A DNA stretch of 37,217 bases from CAYFTL01 sp964346145 (lineage in GTDB: Bacteria > Bacillota > Clostridia > Christensenellales > Aristaeellaceae): NCBI GenBank assembly GCA_964346145.1, contig CAYFTL010000021.1:1-37217 (forward strand), written 5' to 3'. The first letter of the stretch is position 1. Every line of letters begins with the position of its first letter. The notes under the pieces were generated by a model. That model was not told the origin of the DNA, searched no databases, and worked only from the letters and a program-made list of their open reading frames with translations. This document shows, in pieces, positions 6,749 through 13,870 of this stretch. The translations under genes were made by a program, and so were the position numbers.

Positions 6749-9352
6749 CTAGCGAATTCGCACCTTTACGGATTGCTGCTGCGTGCATCCACCCGCCCCT
6801 TTAAAATCCACCACGATGGTATAATATGGGCCCGCCATGCGGTATTTGTGCTTGCCCAAATACACCCGAATGTTCTTTTTCCCGGCGCCGATATAGCGCC
6901 CGGCCATCGGCGTGTTGACTCGCCGGCCGTGCCGATCGTACACACTGATATAAAGCCTGCCCGGCACATTGACCGTGAACCGAAGATAAGTGTATTTATC
7001 GTGGCGCGCAAACTTTCCGGATGTGCGCAGATTGGTCAATCTGGGGGCTGCAGCCGATTTGATTTCAAACCATTTTTCCACCGAGGGAGAATAGGCACCC
7101 GTCTTTGCATTATAGGCGTTCAGCACCAACTTATACCTGCCAGGCTTCAAATAAGCGCGTTCATCTCCTGCGCCAATATATCCCTGCCAATAGCTCGTAA
7201 CCCTGCGCCCTTTTTTCGCACGCACCGCAGATAACCGCCCCACTTCCTGTCCTTGTTCATCCAATATTGTGGGGATTACCCGGATGTTGCTTCTCGCCTT
7301 AAAGGAAAACTTAAGCCTACCGCCGGAAATCATGGTTTGTTGAGCAGTAACTCCATAGACCGTTTTGGGCGCCTTACCCGCCTTTACTTGAATGGTCTTT
7401 TCCATGGCCGGCGCGCTGCCCTGGGTTTGCTTCAAATATGCCCGCACGGCATAGGTTCCACTTTTAACCGTGGCACCGGATGCGCCTTGACCGCGCCAAA
7501 CGTATGAAAACACGCCGGCTTGCTGTGCTTTGCTATGCAGCGTGCACACTACATTGCCGCCGCTATCGGCCAGCTCCAGCACCAGCGTGCCGGCTTTGCT
7601 GGTTCGGCCCGATATGCGCACAGTGTTGTTTCCCGATAGTGTATTCAGCGCCGCCCTGGACAGGCTCAGCTCGGTCACGCGGGCAATTTCAATACTTTGC
7701 AAGCGCACTAAAACATCCTGCGTAACGCTTTGACCCACATGCTGGGCGGTCGTTCGTATTTTGTATTGCCCCGGCTTGCAAAGCTTTCCGGCCTGATCCC
7801 TACCGTCCCAATAAAAAGCGTTCACATACCGGCAGGAAAACACTCCATCCACAAACTCGGTGCTTTCGGTGGCCGCTTTCCCAGTGGCCAATATGCGAAC
7901 CCTCTTGCCGTTTGCATCCAGCACCTGAACATCGTACTGTTGCGCCACGCGCTGTTGGGTGGTGTTCTCCACCTCAATCAAAAGCTCGCTCTGGCCATCC
8001 GCCACCAACGAATCCCGCCCGAGCCGCAGCGCGAACTTGGGCGGCACCGGCTTGGCTTCTATGGAAACCCCCGCCATACCTGTTGCCGTATTAAAGGGCA
8101 CCCCATCCTTATCGGTACCCGACACACTCAAAAAATACTTTGCGCCCACAACCGGCAGGCTGCCATCGCCAAGTTGCCCGTTCCACTCAAGCTCAATTTT
8201 GCCCCCACCGGTTGCTCCGTAGCTGCGCGCAGCGACCTTTTGCAACGGCACCAAAGAGGGCGTAAGATGGTACACTTCCAGCTCTAAAGACTCTACTGGC
8301 CTTAGCAGCTGGACATTCAATCTTACCGGCTTGCCTTGCACCGCCGAAGCTACGGCCGAAATTTTCTGCACCGGGTTATTCCACCGATAGCGGCTTACAT
8401 CGTAGGAGAGCATTGCAAAGGAATCCGACTGCGGATATATTTGCACGCTAGAAGATACATCGCTTTGCATCATCTGCTTGTTTATGCTCGTATACAATTC
8501 GGGTAAAGTTATATGCCCGTCGCGATTTGCGTCGGCTACAAAACTTCCGCTGGGCAGCGCCGCCAACCGTCCGCTCTCCCTTTGCATTTCTACGCCGCAG
8601 CTTCGAGCCAACAGCTTGGTAAAAACACTCATCTCGTAACCATAGCTGCCCGATGCGTCGGATTCCAGCCAGTATTTAGCGTAGGACAACTCCTTGGAGC
8701 CCGATGCAGTAATCACTTTGTATCCGTTTTGGATAAAAGCGCCCGAAGGAGACCTAAAACGGGCGCTACTTCCCCCGAAAGGAGCCTGCAGCGCAGACTG
8801 CAGCACCTGCGCGCCGGATGCCGTTGTTGCGCTGGGCGCGCTGCGCTTTACAATAGCGCCACCGGAATAGCAACAATCCAATATAACCACTTTGGTACCG
8901 GGAACTGCGTCCAGCGCGGCTTTTAAGTCGTACACACTGAGCATAGAATCGCTCTTTTCGCCGCGCGCGTTGGTGGGGCATAAATACGCCTGTCCATCGA
9001 TCAACTCCCCGTGCCCGCTGAAATAAAAAACGGATATATCACTACTTTTGGCCCCGGCAAACCCGTTGGCGATTGCCGCCAGCATTTGCCCACGGTTCAG
9101 GTTGCGGTGAGCTTTGATCTGGCCAACGCCATTGGTAAGACGGCCGCTTGCCAAAATCGCCTTTACGGCCATCAAGTCGTTTTGCGGCGCCTCCCCCAAA
9201 TCGTTCATGTGTTGATAGCTGTTGTTGCCGATGAGCACCGCCCGCCGGATTCCAGATGCCGCAAGCGCTTCAGGGGCGAACCACACGCCGGACAGCAATA
9301 TCCCCAACAAAATCAAACCGGCCAGCGCGCCTCTAAAAAAACGTTTGCCCAT
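6749..9352 (-). CDS. Secreted caspase-like (C14) protein with EF-hand loop and FlgD-type Ig-like repeats
   Basis: The ATG at 9352 follows GAGGGGGAG, while an in-frame ATG at 9382 would lie inside the -10 element, so 867 residues are expected. A signal peptide (about 1-32, ending PEALAAS) is followed by a caspase-family domain with the catalytic pair His114 in FSGHGE and Cys161 in DCCYSGG. Residues 274-285 (DANRDGHITLPE) form a perfect EF-hand/dockerin-type calcium loop, suggesting Ca2+ control as in metacaspases. From about 335 to the end there are several Ig-like modules related to the FlgD Ig fold, recognised by repeated WDGRDQAG..KPGQYKIR-like strands (WRGQGASG..SGTYAVR, WQGYIGAG..KPGRYKL). 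The protein is probably exported and may remain wall-associated, although no sorting signal is seen. It would cleave after Arg/Lys if metacaspase-like; the target is unknown. Confidence 0.85.
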   Translation of the reverse strand: MGKRFFRGALAGLILLGILLSGVWFAPEALAASGIRRAVLIGNNSYQHMNDLGEAPQNDLMAVKAILASGRLTNGVGQIKAHRNLNRGQMLAAIANGFAGAKSSDISVFYFSGHGELIDGQAYLCPTNARGEKSDSMLSVYDLKAALDAVPGTKVVILDCCYSGGAIVKRSAPSATTASGAQVLQSALQAPFGGSSARFRSPSGAFIQNGYKVITASGSKELSYAKYWLESDASGSYGYEMSVFTKLLARSCGVEMQRESGRLAALPSGSFVADANRDGHITLPELYTSINKQMMQSDVSSSVQIYPQSDSFAMLSYDVSRYRWNNPVQKISAVASAVQGKPVRLNVQLLRPVESLELEVYHLTPSLVPLQKVAARSYGATGGGKIELEWNGQLGDGSLPVVGAKYFLSVSGTDKDGVPFNTATGMAGVSIEAKPVPPKFALRLGRDSLVADGQSELLIEVENTTQQRVAQQYDVQVLDANGKRVRILATGKAATESTEFVDGVFSCRYVNAFYWDGRDQAGKLCKPGQYKIRTTAQHVGQSVTQDVLVRLQSIEIARVTELSLSRAALNTLSGNNTVRISGRTSKAGTLVLELADSGGNVVCTLHSKAQQAGVFSYVWRGQGASGATVKSGTYAVRAYLKQTQGSAPAMEKTIQVKAGKAPKTVYGVTAQQTMISGGRLKFSFKARSNIRVIPTILDEQGQEVGRLSAVRAKKGRRVTSYWQGYIGAGDERAYLKPGRYKLVLNAYNAKTGAYSPSVEKWFEIKSAAAPRLTNLRTSGKFARHDKYTYLRFTVNVPGRLYISVYDRHGRRVNTPMAGRYIGAGKKNIRVYLGKHKYRMAGPYYTIVVDFKGAGGCTQQQSVKVRIR

Positions 9353-9384
9353 CGCCTGCTCCCCCTCTGTGTTCCTTTCCATAT

Positions 9385-9393
9385 ATTATAACA
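9385..9393 (-). promoter_or_regulatory. Extended -10 promoter of the caspase-like gene
   Basis: On the reverse strand TATAAT (9390-9385) is preceded by TGT, giving the extended -10 element TGTTATAAT. The best -35 match (TTCAGT, 18 bases away) is poor, as is usual for extended -10 promoters. It would place the transcript start near 9378, which argues against translation from the ATG at 9382 and for the ATG at 9352. Confidence 0.5.
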
Positions 9394-9451
9394 TATATGG
9401 GCTGATAAACTGAATCTATGCCGACAAAACTGCTCCCCAAAAATAATCAAT

Positions 9452-9484
9452 AAAAAACAACCTTCTTCCGATTGGAAGAAGGTT
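9452..9484 (-). terminator. Rho-independent terminator of the rpsF-ssb-rpsR operon
   Basis: On the reverse strand an 11-bp stem (AACCTTCTTCC / GGAAGAAGGTT, loop of 4) is followed by GTTTTTTATT. It lies 15 bases after the rpsR stop codon. Confidence 0.9.
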
Positions 9485-9498
9485 GCACAAACAGTATA

Positions 9499-9753
9499 TT
9501 AGTCCGTGGTGTAGGGCAGCAGCGCAATAGCGCGCGAGCGCTTGATTGCAACAGACAATTGACGCTGGTGCCGGGCACAGGTGCCAGACATGCGGCGGGG
9601 CAAAATTTTGCCGCGCTCGTTGGTAAACCGGCGTAACCGTGCCACGTCTTTGTAGTCAATGTGCTGAACTTTGTCTACACAGAACATGCAAACTTTTCGA
9701 CGCGGTCTGCGTCCACGCGGGCGGCGCGGGCGTTCGCTTCTGTCTTCAGACAT
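9499..9753 (-). CDS. rpsR: 30S ribosomal protein S18
   Basis: This 84-residue basic protein contains the S18 core (HIDYKDVARLRRFTNERGKILPRR, then TGTCARHQRQLSVAIKRSR). The N-terminal CMFC and the later Cys in TGTCARH resemble zinc-ribbon S18 variants. S18 binds the 30S platform together with S6. The ATG at 9753 has AAAAAGGAGG upstream. It is the last gene of the rpsF-ssb-rpsR operon, ahead of a strong terminator. The N-terminal Arg/Pro-rich segment (about 20 residues) is longer than in many S18 proteins but common in Firmicutes. Confidence 0.98.
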   Translation of the reverse strand: MSEDRSERPRRPRGRRPRRKVCMFCVDKVQHIDYKDVARLRRFTNERGKILPRRMSGTCARHQRQLSVAIKRSRAIALLPYTTD

Positions 9754-9802
9754 GGTACATCCTCCTTTTTAGCCGCGCATAAGCGCGAGATAAAGGCTTC
9801 CG

Positions 9803-10231
9803 CTAGAACGGGAGCTCGTCGTCATCCACTTCGGTAAAACCGGTATCGCCAGAATAAGAGGAATTAGCAGGCGGCGGAGCAAAGTCGTCTACCCCATCGT
9901 CAGAATCTCCCCTTTGAGCACGGGCCAAAAACTCCACTTCGTCGGCGACCACTTCGGTAACATATCTCTTTGTGCCATCCTGCGCATCATACGAACGGCT
10001 CTGGAGACTGCCCACGACAGCACATTGGCTGCCCTTGGTCAAGTAACGTGCACAGTTTTCAGCCTGAGCGCGCCACACAACGATGTTGATAAAGTCAGCT
10101 TCGCGCACGCCTTGCTGGTTGGCAAAACGGCGGGACACGGCGAGGCGGAAGGTGCAAACGGCAATCCCCGATTGGGTGGTGCGCAGCTCCGGATCCCGGG
10201 TCAATCTGCCAATTAAAAATACTTTGTTCAT
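9803..10231 (-). CDS. ssb: Single-stranded DNA-binding protein
   Basis: This 142-residue SSB has the OB fold starting MNKVFLIGRLTRDPELR, with DFINIVVW and the conserved core motif KGSQCAVVGSLQSRSYD. A Gly/Ser/Pro-poor acidic linker leads to the C-terminal tip DDDELPF, which docks DNA repair and replication partners. It coats single-stranded DNA during replication, recombination and repair. It sits between rpsF (31-base gap) and rpsR (49-base gap), the standard bacterial arrangement. AGGGG lies about 9 bases upstream of the start. Confidence 0.98.
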   Translation of the reverse strand: MNKVFLIGRLTRDPELRTTQSGIAVCTFRLAVSRRFANQQGVREADFINIVVWRAQAENCARYLTKGSQCAVVGSLQSRSYDAQDGTKRYVTEVVADEVEFLARAQRGDSDDGVDDFAPPPANSSYSGDTGFTEVDDDELPF

Positions 10232-10262
10232 TTTCTAAACCCCTGCCTTTTGGCGGTCGGAA

Positions 10263-10781
10263 TTATTCTTGTGCCGCTTCTTGGGCTGTTTCTACTTCGG
10301 GTGCTGCTTCTTCGGCTACGGGCTCAGCAACGGCTTCTTCTGCGGTTGCTTCTTCCGCAGGCGCCTCTTCGGCAGCCGCTTCCTCTACTGCGGGCGCGGC
10401 TTCAGCTGCTGCGGGTGCAGCAGGGGCAGCCTGCTCAGCCTTGGGTGCAGCGTTCTGCACAAAAGGCCTCTGAGGCTCGCGTTTAGCAGGCAGCTCACCT
10501 TCGAAACGGATCACCAAGTAACGGATTACCGAATCGGAAATCTGTAGGTTACGTTCCAGCTCGCGCGGCAGATCGTGCGGCGCGGTGATGTACATCAACA
10601 CGTAATACCCTTCGGTTTTGTAGTCGATGGCGTAAGCCAAGCGACGTTTGCCCCACTCGTCAATGCGATCAACGTTGCCTCCGTTGGCGGTTACTACGCC
10701 TGCGAAACGGTTAATCAGCTCGGTGCGGGCTTGGTCTTCCAGGCTTGCATCCAAAATGTACATAACTTCATATTGGTTCAT
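10263..10781 (-). CDS. rpsF: 30S ribosomal protein S6 with long Ala/Glu-rich tail
   Basis: The ATG at 10781 follows AAGGAGGTG by 6 bases; a GTG at 10790 is part of that ribosome binding site. The protein has 172 residues. Residues 1-96 are S6 (YEVMYILDASLEDQ, GKRRLAYAIDYKTEGYYVLM, DSVIRYLVIRFE). After about residue 105 there is a tail of roughly 65 residues composed almost only of Ala, Glu, Pro and Val. Acidic S6 tails occur in several lineages, and in E. coli the C-terminus receives glutamates from RimK, but this tail is long. S6 forms a heterodimer with S18 on the 30S platform. It is the first gene of the operon and is preceded by a leader RNA of the S6:S18 type. Confidence 0.97.
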   Translation of the reverse strand: MNQYEVMYILDASLEDQARTELINRFAGVVTANGGNVDRIDEWGKRRLAYAIDYKTEGYYVLMYITAPHDLPRELERNLQISDSVIRYLVIRFEGELPAKREPQRPFVQNAAPKAEQAAPAAPAAAEAAPAVEEAAAEEAPAEEATAEEAVAEPVAEEAAPEVETAQEAAQE

Positions 10782-10802
10782 TTGTTTCACCTCCTTATGG
10801 AC

Positions 10803-10844
10803 TTAGCGGCCCTGATCGGTTTTGTCAGGGCAAGGATGCGCTAA
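10803..10844 (-). ncRNA. S6:S18-type autoregulatory leader RNA
   Basis: Between the rpsF promoter and its ribosome binding site the transcript can fold into TTAGCG/CGCTAA (10844-10839 with 10808-10803), an asymmetric bulge CATCCTT on the 5' side, and a 7-bp upper stem GCCCTGA/TCAGGGC. These close a 9-base loop CAAAACCGA containing CCG at 10819-10817. The known S6:S18 leader has the same features (a hairpin presenting a conserved CCG that copies the 16S rRNA binding site of the S6:S18 pair), upstream of rpsF. Binding of the S6:S18 complex would repress the operon. The structure is seen in the sequence; its class is assigned from memory and was not scored with a covariance model. Confidence 0.7.
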
Positions 10845-10850
10845 TAGTGA

Positions 10851-10879
10851 ATTATAGCAGCTTTTACAAGCAATTGCAA
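10851..10879 (-). promoter_or_regulatory. Promoter of rpsF-ssb-rpsR
   Basis: On the reverse strand TTGCAA (10879-10874) and TATAAT (10856-10851) are separated by 17 bases. The predicted start near 10844 coincides with the first base of the leader hairpin, which supports both calls. Confidence 0.75.
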
Positions 10880-10987
10880 TCGTTTGGATTAAATTCGGCT
10901 ACTCAAAAACTATATTAACATAAAAATTCAAAATCGAGGCACTCAAAGCATTGTTTAAACTTTTTCTGCTCAACCTTTGGGCATTTC

Positions 10988-11017
10988 TTGCCCCTTTCCT
11001 CTTCCATGGAGTATAAT
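10988..11017 (+). promoter_or_regulatory. Promoter of pyridoxamine kinase
   Basis: TTGCCC (10988-10993) and TATAAT (11012-11017) are separated by 18 bases, about 38 bases upstream of the ATG at 11055. It is divergent from the rpsF promoter. Confidence 0.55.
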
Positions 11018-11054
11018 ATTATAATCTGTTGTATCCAAGGAAAGGCGGAGCCCA

Positions 11055-11906
11055 ATGAGTATACAAAAACCAGCCCCGATTGTGGCCGCAGTGCACGATT
11101 TAAGCGGCATCGGGCGGTGCGCGCTGACGGTGGTCATCCCCGTCATTTCGGCCATGGGCATTCAGGTTTGCCCGTTGCCCACCGCAGTACTCTCCACCCA
11201 CACCAGCGGCTATACCGATATGGCCCAAAAAGATCTAACAACTTTTATGCCGGAATGTATTGCCCACTGGAAGCAAATCGGCGCCAAGTTTGATGCAGTG
11301 TATTCCGGTTATCTGGCATCGGTTCAGCAAACCGACATCGTGCTGGAATTTATCCGTTGGCAAAAACAAGAAAACAACGCGCTGGCCATCGTAGACCCGG
11401 TAATGGGCGATGAAGGCCGGCTGTATTCCGCTATCGATCCAACGATGGCAGAACATATGCAGGCGCTGTGTTGTTGCGCCGATGTGCTGACCCCCAACCT
11501 CACCGAAGCGTCCATGATGCTGGGCATCCCCTACCATGAACGTATGCGCACCCCTAAAGAGATAAAACAAATGCTGCTTGGGTTGATTGACCTGGGGCCG
11601 GCCAGCGTGGTTGTCACCAGCGTACCCATGGATGGCGGCAGCGTGGCCAACGTGTGCATGCACCGCGGAGAGCAGGAGTTCCATGCGGTGAGCTACGACC
11701 GCGTACCCTGTCAGTATCCGGGCACCGGCGACCTGTTCACCAGCGTGCTTACCGGAGCGCTGTTGGGCGGAAAGACTTTAGAGGAAGCTATGGAGCAAGC
11801 CAGCGCCTACGTAAACGAAGTTATCCATTTAACCTATGATTTGGGCACCGAGGTGCGCTGCGGGGTGCAGTTGGAGCTCGCCTTGCCCAAGTTGATAGGC
11901 AAATAA
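11055..11906 (+). CDS. Pyridoxamine kinase (PdxY/PdxK-like, ribokinase fold)
   Basis: The 283-residue protein belongs to the pyridoxal/pyridoxamine kinase group of the ribokinase superfamily. It has AAVHDLSGIGRCALTVVIPV at the N-terminus, the substrate-side segment LPTAVLSTHTSGY, VYSGYLAS, IVDPVMGD (114-119), TPNLTEA, and the catalytic anion hole GTGD with Asp226 as base. It phosphorylates the 5'-hydroxyl of pyridoxal, pyridoxine or pyridoxamine with ATP to feed the PLP salvage pathway. In Clostridia this form is usually annotated pyridoxamine kinase; substrate preference cannot be read from sequence. AAAGGCGGAG precedes the ATG. A DUF1835-like gene follows 63 bases downstream without a terminator in between, so the two may form an operon. 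Confidence 0.92.
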   Translation: MSIQKPAPIVAAVHDLSGIGRCALTVVIPVISAMGIQVCPLPTAVLSTHTSGYTDMAQKDLTTFMPECIAHWKQIGAKFDAVYSGYLASVQQTDIVLEFIRWQKQENNALAIVDPVMGDEGRLYSAIDPTMAEHMQALCCCADVLTPNLTEASMMLGIPYHERMRTPKEIKQMLLGLIDLGPASVVVTSVPMDGGSVANVCMHRGEQEFHAVSYDRVPCQYPGTGDLFTSVLTGALLGGKTLEEAMEQASAYVNEVIHLTYDLGTEVRCGVQLELALPKLIGK

Positions 11907-11969
11907 AATCCATCCTATATTTATTTTAAAAAAACCGGTACACACTTATCCCCCTTCAAGAGGAGCGCT

Positions 11970-12614
11970 ATGGAAGAGCTAAACATCACCAGCGGAGAAC
12001 ACTTCAATCAGTTTTTTGAAGAACATTGCGGCAAACGGGGAATTCCTTTCAACGAATCCATGATGACGGGCAAAACCTGCTTTCCCATTTTCACGGGATC
12101 CTTCTTTGCGCTTAGAGCCCAAGAGCTACAGGTGCCTTTAGAGCAGTATGCCGCTAGCATGAAAGCTTTCATGGAAATAACGGACGGCATTCTAAAGTTC
12201 CAAAGCATCGTCCTCTGGTTTGGTGCAGATAGCTTTTGCCAATTGAATCTGCTGACGATTTTGGCATATCTTGAACAAATACGTTATGCAGGACAAGTTT
12301 ATTCGGTGACGATAGACGACCACAGCCGAAAAATCCTGCGCGATAAGGTACCCGTTGTCCTAGGTAGCTACGTGAAGCTCTACGGCGATGTTTTGATCAA
12401 ACGTTTGCCTGCGCCTTGCGCCGATTCCGTTATGCAAAGGGCGCTCGACCTGTATCTCGATTATTTGTCCGACGATGGCAAGCTGGCCCGCCTTGTAAAA
12501 GATAACCCTCAAACGAATCAGAATCAACTGGTGCGCACACTGCTGACCCATTCCCGGGAATATGGACTCAGCGATCTGCAGGCACTGCGGCTGGTTGACC
12601 TCTATCGAAAATAA
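11970..12614 (+). CDS. DUF1835-like protein of unknown function
   Basis: This 214-residue soluble protein has AGAGGAG 5 bases before its ATG. It starts LNITSGEHFNQFF and has IPFNESMMTG, then IVLWFGADSFCQLNLLTILAYL at about 70-92. This pattern (NGDS-like start, FNE, WFxxDxFxQxNLLxxL) resembles the DUF1835 family, sometimes found with a C-terminal DUF3658 domain. Here the second half (about 110-214) is mostly helical and less recognisable. No enzymatic motif, signal peptide or membrane helix was seen. It follows pyridoxamine kinase and ends in a shared bidirectional terminator. The family assignment rests on remembered motif similarity and is moderate; the function is unknown. Confidence 0.6.
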   Translation: MEELNITSGEHFNQFFEEHCGKRGIPFNESMMTGKTCFPIFTGSFFALRAQELQVPLEQYAASMKAFMEITDGILKFQSIVLWFGADSFCQLNLLTILAYLEQIRYAGQVYSVTIDDHSRKILRDKVPVVLGSYVKLYGDVLIKRLPAPCADSVMQRALDLYLDYLSDDGKLARLVKDNPQTNQNQLVRTLLTHSREYGLSDLQALRLVDLYRK

Positions 12615-12622
12615 TATTTCCG

Positions 12623-12659
12623 AAAAATGCACCCGCAATATTTACGGGTGCACTTTTTT
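12623..12659. terminator. Bidirectional terminator between convergent genes
   Basis: TGCACCCG (12628-12635) pairs with CGGGTGCA (12645-12652), followed by CTTTTTT on the plus strand and TTTTTC on the minus strand. It separates the DUF1835-like gene from the sirtuin gene. Confidence 0.9.
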
Positions 12660-12661
12660 AG

Positions 12662-13405
12662 CTATGCATCCAATTTCAAGAGTTCCATAGTTTGGGCAAA
12701 TATCTGGGCGATGTCCCTGCGCAGGATCAGCTGCGCCTTGCCATCCGCCGGAGTGGTGGTTTTGTTGATCAGCACCAGTTGCTTCCCGCGAAAATAGTGC
12801 ACCAATTGTGCCGCTGGCATCACCACCAGCGAGGTGCCGCCGATGATCAGCACGTCGGCCGACTCAATGGCTTCCACCGCGCCCGACAGCACATCTTCAT
12901 CCAACATCTCTTCATACAAAACCACATCGGGTTTGACCACCGCTCCGCATCGGGGGCAAGTCGGCACCCCTTCGGATTCAAGCATAAACCGGGCATCAAA
13001 AAATGCCTTACAGCCCGTACAATAATTTCTGTGAACCGAGCCATGCAACTCAAACACATTTTTGCTGCCCGCCTTCTGGTGCAGCCCATCAATATTTTGC
13101 GTAATCACAGCCCCGACCTTTCCCATCAACTCCAATTGGGCAAGCGCCTTATGGCAGCCGTTCGGCTGAGCATCCGGATAAATCATATTTTTCTTGTAAT
13201 AATCAAAAAATTCTTCAGGAAACAGGTCATAATAACTGCGCGAAACCATCTGTTCGGGCTGAAGTGTTTGGTTCAACTTTCGATTGAACAACCCATCCGC
13301 GCTCCTAAAATCTGGTATCCCCGATGCGGTAGACACGCCCGCGCCGCCGAAAAAAACGATGTTTTTGTTTTCGCTAATAATGTTTGCCAGCCGCTCTATG
13401 CACAC
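12662..13405 (-). CDS. NAD-dependent protein deacylase, Sir2 family
   Basis: A GTG at 13405 lies 8 bases after GGGGAGG and gives a 247-residue protein with the normal family N-terminus (MCIERLANIISENKNIVFF). Longer starts (ATG 13462, TTG 13483) have no ribosome binding site. All sirtuin motifs are present: GAGVSTASGIPDFR (21-34), TQNIDGLH (102-109), catalytic His121 in LHGSVH, and a Cys4 zinc site (Cys129, Cys132, Cys150, Cys153). GTSLVVMPA follows, for NAD binding. Sirtuins remove acetyl or other acyl groups from protein lysines, consuming NAD and releasing nicotinamide and O-acyl-ADP-ribose. Whether it is a deacetylase or desuccinylase cannot be decided: the Tyr/Arg pair of the SIRT5 class is not evident. 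It stands alone, with a terminator shared with the convergent neighbour. Confidence 0.93.
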   Translation of the reverse strand: MCIERLANIISENKNIVFFGGAGVSTASGIPDFRSADGLFNRKLNQTLQPEQMVSRSYYDLFPEEFFDYYKKNMIYPDAQPNGCHKALAQLELMGKVGAVITQNIDGLHQKAGSKNVFELHGSVHRNYCTGCKAFFDARFMLESEGVPTCPRCGAVVKPDVVLYEEMLDEDVLSGAVEAIESADVLIIGGTSLVVMPAAQLVHYFRGKQLVLINKTTTPADGKAQLILRRDIAQIFAQTMELLKLDA

Positions 13406-13870
13406 AAGCCCTTCCTCCCCTATCCAGCCGTTTCTTCTTATTCTATAATAGCTTTGTTCCATATGCTTGTCCAGCCTACCCAATGTCGCCGCTCAGGTCC
13501 TTGCTTTTCGCCACAGAACTCCTTTCTTTTCCTCATCAATACTGACAGATTATCAATTTTAAAATTCAATTCAATTCCCAGACGGCCTAGTTCCGGGTTT
13601 GGTTATTCGCACAAGACAAATCTATTTTTCCTCAAATTAGGGCTTAGTTACAGTATAAACCCTTAGCACAGCTACCCTGCGCTCAAAACCTGGCCCGAAA
13701 ATCATTTTTGCAAGTTTTTATAATTTAACTTTCATTTTTGTTTTTTTTGTGATAGAATCAAAAACGAATTTACGTCTTAAACCTTAAATGAGGTTTGCCG
13801 CGATAAGCAAGATAGTTGTACGCGCCCGGCTGGCTGCAGCTCTTCCGGGGAAATGAAAGGATGAAACCGA
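13406..13870. other. Divergent intergenic region between sirtuin and aminotransferase genes
   Basis: These 465 bases hold no convincing gene. On the minus strand an AAAGGAG followed by a GTG starts a frame of only 12 codons just upstream of the sirtuin, possibly a remnant or fortuitous. On the plus strand a possible -10 TAGAAT (13753-13758) lies in a T-rich stretch with a poor -35 element. The aminotransferase leader then contains two small hairpins, AAACCT/AGGTTT (about 13780-13797) and GCCCGG/CCGGGG just before the ribosome binding site. No known riboswitch was recognised. Confidence 0.4.

Noticed and set aside
12692..13666. 324-codon plus-strand frame
   Set aside because: It is antisense to the sirtuin gene, which has all catalytic motifs; it has no ribosome binding site.
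13789..13857. 22-codon leader peptide upstream of the aminotransferase
   Set aside because: The ATG lacks a ribosome binding site, there is no run of a regulatory amino acid, and no terminator/antiterminator pair was evident.
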